Origin: a virus
Length of the DNA stretch: 56,221 nt
IMG/VR virus record: IMGVR_UViG_3300023184_000158
Span: 1 to 56,221 of that record
Reading direction: 5' to 3' (one strand)
Position 1 is the first letter of the stretch. Each line of letters begins with the position of its first letter. Under the pieces are notes generated by a model. It worked only from the letters and a program-made list of their open reading frames with translations. It was not told the origin of the DNA and searched no databases. Positions 14,465-22,232 of this stretch are shown piece after piece. The position numbers and the translations under genes are program-made.

Positions 14465-15643
14465 TCAGCCATTTGCATTGGTTCGCAACCCCCAGAACTC
14501 GGTCATCTTTCCATCGACAAGTCGCACGGAACGCTGAAGTCCCTTGTTCTCCATGTAGGTAACCACTTTGCGAAGCTCCTGACCCGGAACATCATCGAGC
14601 TCTTCGGCAAGTGATTCGAGGGTCATCGGGCGATTCTTCAATGCTTCGCGAACACGATCCCAGAGTTTTGGACTGGTATCCCGACTCCGGGCCATGTCCG
14701 GAGAACTGACAAGGCCAATTCCGATCTGCTGGTTGGTATCGTTCTCATCCGGAAACTCGAAACGAACCGTGATCGGGAGGCTGAGGGGGCCACCATTGAC
14801 TTTCTGATGACTCAGGATCAGGTCGGCAAAGTTCGATCCCTCTTCCTGACTCTTGCGGAGATTCCATGCGCTCCGGCTCTGGTTCTCCCACTGCACTCCA
14901 CCATACGCCATGCTTGCGCCTTCCTCACCTTGACGATCATTCTTCGTCACGTGAGCAAGCACCAGCGATCCGACACGCAACTCGGAAATGGCCTGGAAGA
15001 AGGAAACGATCTCGTCATTGTCGCTTGCGCGTCCGCATGCAGGAGATGCGCTGTCAATGATGACGTACGTGATGCCCTCTTCCGCAACCATGCGCTTGAT
15101 TTCATCGAGCTGCTTGCGAAGTGGCCTCCCACCGCATTGCCGATAGACAATGTCAACTCCAAGTGCCTCCTGCTGCTCGGGAGAGATGATCGCATCAAGC
15201 CGCCGTGCATGCTGGCCAATATCCCACTCCCAGTCAAGATAGGCAACGTGATTGCGAACCAAAGCCGGTCCCAAGCCCAGATCCATGCCGGTTTCCATCA
15301 TGACTGCCATGACCAATGCCAGATAGGACTTCATGCCACCACCTGCGCTGAACCAGAGCGTCGGCTCCTTGGCAAGGAGCACTGGCTTGTAGGCGTACCC
15401 GAAACTGACGGAACGGTTCGCTTCCCGCAGGAGTTGCCACTCCGAACCCTTGGAGAACTGTCCGATGACCAGACGGGACATGTCCGTGAGTATCTGCGCC
15501 CATTGTGGGCCATTCATGCGCTTGTTGAGTTCCTGGATGAGCTGTGCCTGCGCCTGTCCGCTCTTGAACGCGTAATCTGACGGCCCATAGAGATACTTGG
15601 GAAATGCCGGGATTGACGTGTGGATCTCAATCTCGCCAACCAA
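14465..15643 (-). CDS. RecA/RepA-type ATPase, probable helicase module of split primase protein
   Basis: A RecA-fold ATPase of the RepA/AAA_25 type, related to replicative hexameric helicases. It has Walker A LWFSAGGGMKSYLAL (about 95-109), Walker B ITYVIIDSASP (about 189-199), then GSLVLAHVTKND. A C-terminal winged-helix-like part (about 325-392) follows. The open frame begins after a stop at 15683-15685; the first usable start is TTG at 15643 without a convincing ribosome site. The frame overlaps the primase-polymerase gene by 130 bases. Primase-polymerase and this ATPase are commonly one polypeptide, and the joined sequence reads naturally across a minus-one shift near 15640-15682. The listed start may therefore not be a true initiation site. 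Confidence 0.87.
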   Translation of the reverse strand: MVGEIEIHTSIPAFPKYLYGPSDYAFKSGQAQAQLIQELNKRMNGPQWAQILTDMSRLVIGQFSKGSEWQLLREANRSVSFGYAYKPVLLAKEPTLWFSAGGGMKSYLALVMAVMMETGMDLGLGPALVRNHVAYLDWEWDIGQHARRLDAIISPEQQEALGVDIVYRQCGGRPLRKQLDEIKRMVAEEGITYVIIDSASPACGRASDNDEIVSFFQAISELRVGSLVLAHVTKNDRQGEEGASMAYGGVQWENQSRSAWNLRKSQEEGSNFADLILSHQKVNGGPLSLPITVRFEFPDENDTNQQIGIGLVSSPDMARSRDTSPKLWDRVREALKNRPMTLESLAEELDDVPGQELRKVVTYMENKGLQRSVRLVDGKMTEFWGLRTNANG

Positions 15644-16596
15644 TCCGAAGCGTTCTGACTCCGCAGCCGCGAAATCTCGATGTCAATGCCCAGCTTGTCC
15701 CATGCAAACCGCCAGCCCACCCCTGTGGTGCTCATGACCGGCGGATCGACGACCCCGCGGTTCCGTGCCATCTGCTGGTACGAGCACACGGATTTGACCA
15801 CGGTCTTCATCTCGCGGATGTCCATGGGTGGCTGGCATCGCTCAGCCCACGGCGTGATGACATTCATGATGATGTCCGCGGGAACCTGACGGTTCCAGAA
15901 GTACCCGACGAGTTTGGCCGCATCAGCATTTCGACGCCCTGACGGACTTCCGTTCAGAAGTAGGTCAGATACCCATCCGGGAGGCGAACCGGCCTGTACG
16001 GGCAAGTTTGGGGCATCCTCGTCGAATCCTGATCGCTCTCCACGGACCACCCAGCCCGGTGCAGTCGCCAACGGCTCGTCGAGCAGGATCCGGTACTGTC
16101 CGTCCGTGGTCTTCGATGGCGCGATCACGATGTAGCCGCCATCGCCCTTGATGTCCACCTTGGGCAAAATTGGGAATGATTTGACCGGATTGCCGGGATG
16201 CTTGAAGATCAGATGGAATCCGCGAGGGCTTTTCTGCACCAACGTCTTGGTATTTTCCATCTCGGGGTGATACTTCTTGATGCTCTCCGCGCCTTCCGTT
16301 CCGTCAATGTCAACGACACAGATGTTGCTGATCTTGCCGCAAATGACTCCCCAGTTGCATTCCGGATACGCTTTGTACCATTTCATCACCTGTTCCTTGG
16401 TGACGCGGTTGCTCTCGAATTCCTTCCATTTGAACCGTATTTCAAATGGTTGTCCTTGTTCATCCTTGGACATGGAAACCACGACCGGGCGCTTGCCATT
16501 GTTTTCAACCGGGAAGATGTTCCACCCGCGATCAACGTAGGAGATAAGAGTGTCAAGTGTTGACAATTCGGCATCGGCTACTGGTTGTGCTACCAT
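15514..16596 (-). CDS. Primase-polymerase (Prim-Pol), probably frameshifted into the ATPase
   Basis: The first 310 or so residues match bifunctional DNA primase/polymerases of the archaeo-eukaryotic primase fold. GWNIFPVENNGKRPV opens the domain. ICVVDIDGTEG (about 91-101) holds the catalytic DxD. RGFHLIFKHP and GDGGYIVIAPS (about 149-159) hold the conserved His and the third acidic region. A PriCT-like helical domain occupies about 215-275. The last 50 residues (from about 310) become Arg/Ser-rich and look like an out-of-frame reading. At that point a minus-one frame opens that encodes the downstream ATPase. So the natural product is probably one protein of about 690 residues. GAGGTG lies before the ATG at 16596. 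The enzyme makes primers and may extend DNA at the fork. Confidence 0.88.
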   Translation of the reverse strand: MVAQPVADAELSTLDTLISYVDRGWNIFPVENNGKRPVVVSMSKDEQGQPFEIRFKWKEFESNRVTKEQVMKWYKAYPECNWGVICGKISNICVVDIDGTEGAESIKKYHPEMENTKTLVQKSPRGFHLIFKHPGNPVKSFPILPKVDIKGDGGYIVIAPSKTTDGQYRILLDEPLATAPGWVVRGERSGFDEDAPNLPVQAGSPPGWVSDLLLNGSPSGRRNADAAKLVGYFWNRQVPADIIMNVITPWAERCQPPMDIREMKTVVKSVCSYQQMARNRGVVDPPVMSTTGVGWRFAWDKLGIDIEISRLRSQNASDWLARLRSTRQSRHFPSISMGRQITRSRADRRRHSSSRNSTSA

Positions 16597-16618
16597 TGTT
16601 CACCTCAAAATAGAATTA

Positions 16619-16643
16619 GGGACACGTAGATTGTACGTGTCCC
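16619..16643 (-). terminator. Perfect 10-bp hairpin upstream of primase gene
   Basis: GGGACACGTA and TACGTGTCCC form a perfect 10-bp stem with a five-base loop in the 59-base gap between two minus-strand genes. On the minus strand it is followed by TAATTCTATTTT, which is T-rich but not a clean U-tract. It may be an intrinsic terminator that partly insulates the replication genes, or an mRNA structure near the primase start. It ends about 22 bases before that start codon. Confidence 0.55.
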
Positions 16644-16655
16644 GGTAGTGTGGTG

Positions 16656-18137
16656 TTACGCTTCGCTGGATCGGATGAGGCGCAAGTTCTTGAAGCTGCT
16701 CTCAAACTCCTCGTCAAAGAATGAATCCTCCTCCACGGACGATACAACCTCTTCCGAGACCCGCACCTGTCGGCGAGCAGCCTTTTCAAGCTGGCTCATG
16801 CCGGAGAAGATCGACTTGCAGATTTCGCCGGGATCCTTGTCGTTGTACACCGTGCGACGTGCTTCAGTGCCAATCAGGGCCTCGGCTTCCATGCGCATCA
16901 TCTGCACGGCCTTTGCCAAGGCTTCCGGCAGCAACGAATCCTGATCGCGCAGGACCGTCTTGGAAGTCCGGGTCTTCTTGGCAGTCGTGGCGGAAACCTT
17001 GTGATTCTCGATGACCTTCTCGATTTCCTGTGCCTGAAGGCGCAGATCATCAAATGTGTTGATGCCCATGCCCAAGACCTTGATCATGTCCACGACTTTC
17101 AACACCGCGTTCAACTGTGCGGGTGTGGGGCTGCGGTCACTTTCGTCAAGGAACTTGAGGAAGTTGATGAATACGTGCTCGGTACGCTCAAGAATGGTCT
17201 TGATGTAGGATGTCGTCAGCTCGTGCACTTGGCTGGACTGGGTCTCAAGAACTGCCTTGCGAATCTCTGATGATGCCTGGTAATTGCGATCCTGATCGTC
17301 AAATGCCTGCTTCATCTGACGCGCCTTGGCAACATCCTCCTGCACCCGGCTCGGAAGGGGAACCCAATAGAACTTGGATTCCACCAAGAAATTCTTCTCT
17401 ATTTCCTTCTTGGAAGGCCAAGCTGCAATGACTGCGCGTTTCCATCGGCGCGTGAACTCAAGAATGGAGATCGACTCGATGACTTCGGGAGCAGTCTTCG
17501 CAAGACGGTTGTACACATCAATGGCAATGCGCTCGTAATGTCGCACGGAAGCTGCCTTGATGCGGTCGTAATTGTCGATGACGAGGGTTGCGCCCATCAA
17601 ATGGGATTCCTTCGCCTTGTCGTACTCCTCCTTCCATCGGGAGAAGGAGGCTTCGGGAATGAAGGTCATTCCATTGAGCGGAATGGCCCAGACTGTTGGG
17701 GCGGAAATCATGGTGTTCATGCGTGACTTCTGATCCTCGACCGGACCATCAACCGCGTTGCTATCGTCGTACCGGGTAGGAAAGAGCATCCGGATTGCCC
17801 GTTCGCTGTTCTCCGGACGCGGAATGGTGAGTTTGCGCCCGGTTTCGTCCATGTACCACATCTGGTCGCGAGGAAGGAGTGATGCCCGTTGGATGCCTCG
17901 CAATACCGCATCGATTGCCGCTTGCGTCTTGTCCTTGGAGTTCTTGCGAGTCGGAACAATCCCAAGGTCTGCAATCTTGATGCTGAACCCGAATCGCTCA
18001 GCCCCGATGCGAACGGTTGCCATGACGCCATTCTCGAAAATGTCGATGATGTTCGTGTTGATCGCGCGTGGAGTCTCCGTCAAGCCAAGACGATCCTTGA
18101 GGTCCAACGCGCCAGTTTCAATAAGCGTAGTGGTCAT
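16656..18137 (-). CDS. Unknown protein partnered with AAA+ ATPase
   Basis: A 493-residue soluble protein, largely helical, of no certain family. Residues about 170-330 (SHLMGATLVIDNYDRIKAAS onward, with RWKRAVIAAWPSKKEIEKNF) are reminiscent of the DUF3150 type of phage proteins often found beside AAA+ ATPases, but I recall this only loosely. A basic helix-rich stretch and an acidic C-terminus (SSVEEDSFFDEEFESSF) follow. GGAGAAAG precedes the ATG. It is in the same direction as, and 359 bases after, the two-module AAA+ gene, with only the 109-residue gene between. A cofactor or substrate of that ATPase is the simplest idea. Confidence 0.7.
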   Translation of the reverse strand: MTTTLIETGALDLKDRLGLTETPRAINTNIIDIFENGVMATVRIGAERFGFSIKIADLGIVPTRKNSKDKTQAAIDAVLRGIQRASLLPRDQMWYMDETGRKLTIPRPENSERAIRMLFPTRYDDSNAVDGPVEDQKSRMNTMISAPTVWAIPLNGMTFIPEASFSRWKEEYDKAKESHLMGATLVIDNYDRIKAASVRHYERIAIDVYNRLAKTAPEVIESISILEFTRRWKRAVIAAWPSKKEIEKNFLVESKFYWVPLPSRVQEDVAKARQMKQAFDDQDRNYQASSEIRKAVLETQSSQVHELTTSYIKTILERTEHVFINFLKFLDESDRSPTPAQLNAVLKVVDMIKVLGMGINTFDDLRLQAQEIEKVIENHKVSATTAKKTRTSKTVLRDQDSLLPEALAKAVQMMRMEAEALIGTEARRTVYNDKDPGEICKSIFSGMSQLEKAARRQVRVSEEVVSSVEEDSFFDEEFESSFKNLRLIRSSEA

Positions 18138-18153
18138 TGCTTTCTCCTGCCTG

Positions 18154-18483
18154 TCAGAGTGAGTTGTAGTACTCGGTCATATCCTTGGATTGAGCCATGT
18201 GGGAGATCACCTCCGTGCAGTACGGATCGATATCCCAGTCCCAGTCGTACTTCGTGCACGTCGCTATTTGCCGGAGCAGGCGTTCCTTGCGCCGCTCGAT
18301 TTCCTTCTCCATGATGCCAACAGGATCTTCCACTGGCTTGCTGACGCTGAATCCGAAACACCCGCCAATCACGAGAGCCTCGAAATCCACCGCCTCCAAA
18401 TCCACTTGCGGTACGTAGTTGTATTCCGCGCGGAATGCAGCATCCATGTCGGCTGATTGCTGCAAGCTTTCCATCTCAGTCAT
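18154..18483 (-). CDS. Hypothetical acidic protein
   Basis: A 109-residue protein starting at ATG 18483 (MTEMESLQQSADMDAAFRAE), which has GAGGAG seven bases upstream; another ATG six bases earlier sits too close to that site. It contains ALVIGGCFGFSV and a charged helix EKEIERRKERLLRQIATCTK followed by KYDWDWDIDP. No family is recognised. It is sandwiched between the AAA+ gene (13-base gap) and the 493-residue gene (16-base gap), so the three are probably co-expressed. Confidence 0.7.
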   Translation of the reverse strand: MTEMESLQQSADMDAAFRAEYNYVPQVDLEAVDFEALVIGGCFGFSVSKPVEDPVGIMEKEIERRKERLLRQIATCTKYDWDWDIDPYCTEVISHMAQSKDMTEYYNSL

Positions 18484-18496
18484 TTGCATGCTCCTC

Positions 18497-20431
18497 TTAT
18501 CGAACAAAACGAGTGTTCGCTGGAAATTCTTCATCTTCATCACTTGATTCCTTGGGTGCGATCTTTGATTCGTTCGCCTTCTTGAACTCAAAACCAGGAG
18601 GCAGAAGGTCAGTATCGGATGCCTGTGATGCCGCAGCGTAGGAAAGTGACTCCGTGCGCGTGGTGTCCACCCGGTAGGTAACCGCTGCACGACTGAGGAA
18701 GTGTGCCACATTCGACGCAAAATCCTCATCCCGACGGCTGGCTATCGAAGCTGCCTTCTCCGCAAGGACGCTCAAGTTGGCTTGCGTGTACCACTTCGTA
18801 GCCAGATCCGAGACAACCTCGTCAGGAATCTCGATGGCTTCGGCGGGAATACCCTGTTCGCGGACAAGGACATTGAACAGGACTGCGCGTCGATCCTCTG
18901 CGGTTATGGGCGGAAGAACCGGAATGACCGTCTGCATGCGTCGCCGCATGGCCGCATCGATGTTGTCCGCACGGTTGGTTGCGCCGACCAGCAGCAGCTT
19001 GCCCTTGATTTCCTCGCGCTCAAGCCACGGCATGAGGATGGACAGCATCTTCGAACCCACGCCGGAGGTATCAATCGACCCGCCATCCCGCGAGGTCAGG
19101 GCAACGTCGATCTCGTCAATGAAAACCATGCAAGGCAAATTGGCCTCTATCCAGTCGAGCACTCCCTGAAGCTGCTTCTCGGAATCCCCGACCCACTTGC
19201 TCTGCGTGAGCGCAGGAGACCAGTGAACGCACTTGTACCCAAGCTCGTAGGCCAAGGCATACGCGAGGATGCTCTTTCCAGTGCCGGGAGGGCCAGCCTC
19301 AAGGATGTTCGCATTGCGGAGCTTTCCTGCACGGAATTGACGCAGGAACCACTCAAGATACTCAACCAAGTACGTGGGGAACCCGTAATCCCGCAACCCC
19401 CGTGTCGGATTGATCACGCTCAGGTAATCGCTGCCACCCTGACCGGCAAACTGCTCCGCAATCGTGTCGTTGATGACTTTCTGCACCATCTCCCGTGTCA
19501 GCGTCATGTGGCGCTCCCCGATCAGGCGGATGTCCTCTATGGCGCGTATGGACAACCCACCAGTCGCTCCAGCCAGCCATGCTGCGGGAGCGGCATTCGC
19601 AGTGTCATTTCCGAAGTCGATGTCGATCTTGTCCAGGAAATCACCCGTCAGTACGTTCTCGCGAATGAAGTACTCGCGCTCCAATGCGGTCGGAAACCCG
19701 ACATTGAGCGGAACCCACCCTGACGTATTGCGTCCCTTGGAGATCACCGCAGAGACTTCCGACTTGTCATCGCAAATGCCGATGACCATGTGGCCACCCT
19801 TCTTCTTGCGAAATTTTGCGCCCATTCCGCCAACATTCTCGAAATCAAGACCCCAGCTGCGATACGCAAGGATGTTGTTGGTGAACATGTCCCCAATCGT
19901 GTCCCACTCTCCCCGCGGAGAGAGACTCTGGAACTCGTCGAGGATGAGGCAGATGCGGACATCCGCCTGCATCAATGCGCGATTGATCAGGGGCAGTGCC
20001 AAGGCTGGGGCAGCATTCCGCTCCAGAATGTCGCCCTTCGATGGAGCTGCGCCCATTGGCCCACCACGGATGACCCCTGAGGATGGAATGGATACCGAGG
20101 GTTCGGTCGTGGATCCGGGGTCAACCAGTTGCTTGAACAGGTCGCGATCCTTCTGTTTCTTCTCCGCGGGGCCAAGGAAGCGGAAACCTCCGAAACGGTC
20201 ATACCGGACAACCATGTCGAAGTCGAACTGCGTTGGCTTGTTTGATATGGACTTGTTGCCGAAGATGTGATAGATGTTGTCGTAAATGGTGTTTATGGTT
20301 GCGTCAATGTCGTGGATGCCACGACCGGAAAGCAGGAATGCGTGAGCCTGTCCTGTGCGGTAGGTCCGCATCATTGTCCAGAGCCACTCGGGACGGGGCG
20401 TTTCGGATTGTTCTGCAAGAGTAATGACCAT
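18497..20431 (-). CDS. AAA+ ATPase with degenerate first and canonical second module
   Basis: A 644-residue protein with two AAA-like parts. The second is canonical: GPPGTGKSILAYALA (about 379-393), a Walker B MVFIDEIDVALTSRDG (about 434), and the second region of homology GATNRADNIDAAMRRRM (about 481-497) with arginine-finger candidates. This is the classical AAA clade seen in remodelling ATPases. The N-terminal part has a Walker B-like ICLILDEFQSLSPRG (about 160-174) but its expected P-loop (AFLLSGRGIHDID) has lost the Lys-Ser/Thr, so it is probably inactive for ATP hydrolysis. The last 50 residues are acidic and probably disordered. The target is unknown. Its neighbours suggest replication or a complex-remodelling step. 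The AAA call is certain, the role is not. Confidence 0.92.
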   Translation of the reverse strand: MVITLAEQSETPRPEWLWTMMRTYRTGQAHAFLLSGRGIHDIDATINTIYDNIYHIFGNKSISNKPTQFDFDMVVRYDRFGGFRFLGPAEKKQKDRDLFKQLVDPGSTTEPSVSIPSSGVIRGGPMGAAPSKGDILERNAAPALALPLINRALMQADVRICLILDEFQSLSPRGEWDTIGDMFTNNILAYRSWGLDFENVGGMGAKFRKKKGGHMVIGICDDKSEVSAVISKGRNTSGWVPLNVGFPTALEREYFIRENVLTGDFLDKIDIDFGNDTANAAPAAWLAGATGGLSIRAIEDIRLIGERHMTLTREMVQKVINDTIAEQFAGQGGSDYLSVINPTRGLRDYGFPTYLVEYLEWFLRQFRAGKLRNANILEAGPPGTGKSILAYALAYELGYKCVHWSPALTQSKWVGDSEKQLQGVLDWIEANLPCMVFIDEIDVALTSRDGGSIDTSGVGSKMLSILMPWLEREEIKGKLLLVGATNRADNIDAAMRRRMQTVIPVLPPITAEDRRAVLFNVLVREQGIPAEAIEIPDEVVSDLATKWYTQANLSVLAEKAASIASRRDEDFASNVAHFLSRAAVTYRVDTTRTESLSYAAASQASDTDLLPPGFEFKKANESKIAPKESSDEDEEFPANTRFVR

Positions 20432-20448
20432 GATGGTGTCTTTCGGCC

Positions 20449-21021
20449 TTAAGCGTAAAGTTGGTTGGAAAGGGCGCGGCGTGTGTCTTCGTCCACCTCC
20501 TGCTTCACGACTTCCGTGGACAAGCCCAATCGGCGCATGAATTCAAGCACCCGGCCGAATTCACCACCCGACAGCCACACGCTGTCATCATGAAGCGCAT
20601 CGAGGAAATCGATTTCAAAGTCGAGCGTCCGGTACAGGGTAACGCCGATGGTCGCATTGCGACTGTTGTCACGCGCCTCGATGACCCACGTGCCTTCGTG
20701 TTCCGGAGACCAGAAGGAAGTCATCTCGTAGCCATCAGCCTGAAGGGCGGCAAATATCTGCGCCCCTACGTAGGCTTGCTCGTAACGCTGCTTGATCACT
20801 TGCTGGTCAGCCGCAGGGATGCTGTAGAGGCCGAGCAAATCAAGTCGCTGCGATGCAGTGTCATCGTAGCTTGCACGTTGCGTGAGCGAAGCGCGGAATC
20901 CTGCAGGAACCAGGAGTCCCATTGCGGATACCTGAGCTTCCCAGAACTGGGCTGCGCGTTCAAGGGAAGACTGGTCAGCCTCTAGGATGCCGGTCTGGAC
21001 GAGGATGTCGTGGCAGGGCAT
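20449..21021 (-). CDS. Hypothetical protein, first gene after a promoter
   Basis: A 190-residue acidic protein (MPCHDILVQTGILEADQSSL start) with no recognised motif. It has mixed alpha/beta composition, including SFWSPEHEGTWVIEARD and an acidic helical C-terminus EVVKQEVDEDTRRALSNQL. It is the promoter-proximal gene of the AAA+ cluster: a sigma70-like promoter at 21063-21091 is followed by an inverted repeat at 21043-21061, then AAAGGA and the ATG at 21021. The gap to the AAA+ gene is 17 bases. It is probably co-expressed with the ATPase and may be its adaptor, which is inference from order only. Confidence 0.7.
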   Translation of the reverse strand: MPCHDILVQTGILEADQSSLERAAQFWEAQVSAMGLLVPAGFRASLTQRASYDDTASQRLDLLGLYSIPAADQQVIKQRYEQAYVGAQIFAALQADGYEMTSFWSPEHEGTWVIEARDNSRNATIGVTLYRTLDFEIDFLDALHDDSVWLSGGEFGRVLEFMRRLGLSTEVVKQEVDEDTRRALSNQLYA

Positions 21022-21042
21022 GTGGTGCGTCCTTTCAGGTAA

Positions 21043-21061
21043 GTGTTGATCTCGCCAACAC
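21043..21061. promoter_or_regulatory. Operator-like inverted repeat at transcription start
   Basis: GTGTTG and CAACAC are perfect 6-bp arms separated by seven bases (ATCTCGC). They lie just downstream of the minus-10 element at 21063-21068, covering the expected start of transcription. This is a normal place for a repressor operator; a small RNA hairpin in the leader is the alternative. Confidence 0.4.
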
Positions 21062-21062
21062 G

Positions 21063-21091
21063 ATGGTACCCGGCCGTCGCACCAATGTCAA
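21063..21091 (-). promoter_or_regulatory. Sigma70-type promoter for AAA+/replication cluster
   Basis: On the minus strand a consensus minus-35 TTGACA (21086-21091) and a minus-10 TACCAT (21063-21068, four of six matches) are separated by exactly 17 bases. They lie in the 84-base gap upstream of the gene starting at 21021 and point into the 20449 to 14465 gene run. One of the few gaps large enough for a promoter. Confidence 0.55.
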
Positions 21092-21105
21092 GGGGCGGCA
21101 TTTTT

Positions 21106-21657
21106 TCAGGAAATGCCGTGGATCACGTGCTGGAGTTCCCGGTTGCCGATGTGCTTGATGGCATTGACGCTCTCCTGCAAATCGCGCTGGATGCCCTTGA
21201 TCTTCTCAGCTGTTGCAGAGAGGGAGTTATGTCTCCGTTTTGGCTCGGATCCAGGCTCCATGTTGAGTCGTTTCGCAACAGTAGGGAACAACTCGGCAAA
21301 GGAACGTATATCTGAAGAAGCCAAATCACCCGCGGCCTTGATGGATTCTTGGGTAAGTTTGGTGTCGGTATTCGGATTTCTGCCGCCAAAAGTCAACACG
21401 ACTCGTGAATACACCTCATCGCATTGGGTCTGGAACTCGTTTCGCAACTCTACAACATCAGCATAGATGATGCCAAGCTTGTGGTTCAACGTAATGATCT
21501 TGCTGAGCATCTCCCGGCAAGCATCAATGTCGCGTAAGTCAGAACGGCTGAATTCGTACAAGTACAAGCTAGCCTCTTCAATCGCAGGAGAGACAGATTC
21601 TTTCAACCACTGCCTAACGGCATCTTGGGTTTCAGAAGTCTTTTCAAGGGGTTCCAT
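21106..21657 (-). CDS. Hypothetical helical protein
   Basis: A 183-residue helical protein (MEPLEKTSETQDAVRQWLKE start) with no recognised family. It is rich in charged residues and has a likely coiled-coil C-terminal half (SATAEKIKGIQRDLQESVNA). GGGAGA precedes the ATG at 21657. The first 55 bases overlap the end of the HNH gene in another frame, an unusually long overlap for this genome. Its stop is followed by the promoter gap at 21022-21105, so it closes the lysis-side transcription unit. Confidence 0.7.
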   Translation of the reverse strand: MEPLEKTSETQDAVRQWLKESVSPAIEEASLYLYEFSRSDLRDIDACREMLSKIITLNHKLGIIYADVVELRNEFQTQCDEVYSRVVLTFGGRNPNTDTKLTQESIKAAGDLASSDIRSFAELFPTVAKRLNMEPGSEPKRRHNSLSATAEKIKGIQRDLQESVNAIKHIGNRELQHVIHGIS

Positions 21658-22232
21658 TCGTCTTTCTCCCGGTAGAAAGAATATATTCGTTCTAAGTCGT
21701 TCTTCCCCAAAGTAAATAGAAAGGGGAGATAACCGTTCTTACTCCCGTATTCTACTACAAGGGAGGGGTTACTGAGGAAGAGCGCAGAGGCGAGAGGGTC
21801 GGTTCGCACCAACTGTAGCACAGCCTCGACCTGATCTGTTGTTGCTGGCGGAAGCTGCTGGTTTTGCGACGGTTCCTCCGAGGGGAGCAACGCATCAAAG
21901 ACTCCGAGATGCTTCCAGTCTCGATAGCCGAGTGTGGCTTCTCCGTGCAAAGCCTTGTGGTGATTCTTGGGAAAAAAATCGCCGCAAAGGTAAAGATGGT
22001 TTGTGTAGTCATCCTTCCTTGCAACGGAATGAGAACGAGGGATGATATGATGCAGATCCAGAGGACTGCTTTCAGTTCCATGCGCAGAGCAACCAAGGAC
22101 TGGACATCGGCCATATCGACCCTTTTCACTTTCTTCACGACTAGCCGGAGTGCGGAGACGGAGGACACCACGCAACCGTTCCGGGTCACGATAGACCCGG
22201 AACACGCGTTCGATCTGTTGATGCTTATCCAC
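21603..22232 (-). CDS. HNH endonuclease, possible homing enzyme
   Basis: The product has a beta-beta-alpha metal HNH nuclease core: CPVLGC (zinc-like Cys pair), LDLHHIIPRSHS (about residues 57-68) with the catalytic His pair, then N-HLYLCGDFFPKNHHKALH with the conserved Asn and the final His. Free-standing HNH genes in phages are often homing endonucleases that spread by cutting uninserted alleles. I prefer GTG at 22232 (209 residues), which has GAAGAG upstream and overlaps the endolysin stop by eight bases. A longer reading starts at 22334 within the endolysin gene. Its 3' end overlaps the next gene by 55 bases. The nuclease call is strong, the start moderate. Confidence 0.85.
   Translation of the reverse strand: MDKHQQIERVFRVYRDPERLRGVLRLRTPASREESEKGRYGRCPVLGCSAHGTESSPLDLHHIIPRSHSVARKDDYTNHLYLCGDFFPKNHHKALHGEATLGYRDWKHLGVFDALLPSEEPSQNQQLPPATTDQVEAVLQLVRTDPLASALFLSNPSLVVEYGSKNGYLPFLFTLGKNDLERIYSFYREKDEWNPLKRLLKPKMPLGSG

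Noticed and set aside
18701-20270. Long plus-strand open frames (340 and 268 residues) opposite the AAA+ gene
   Set aside because: They lie wholly within the antisense of a clear AAA+ ATPase and reflect its GC-rich codon pattern.
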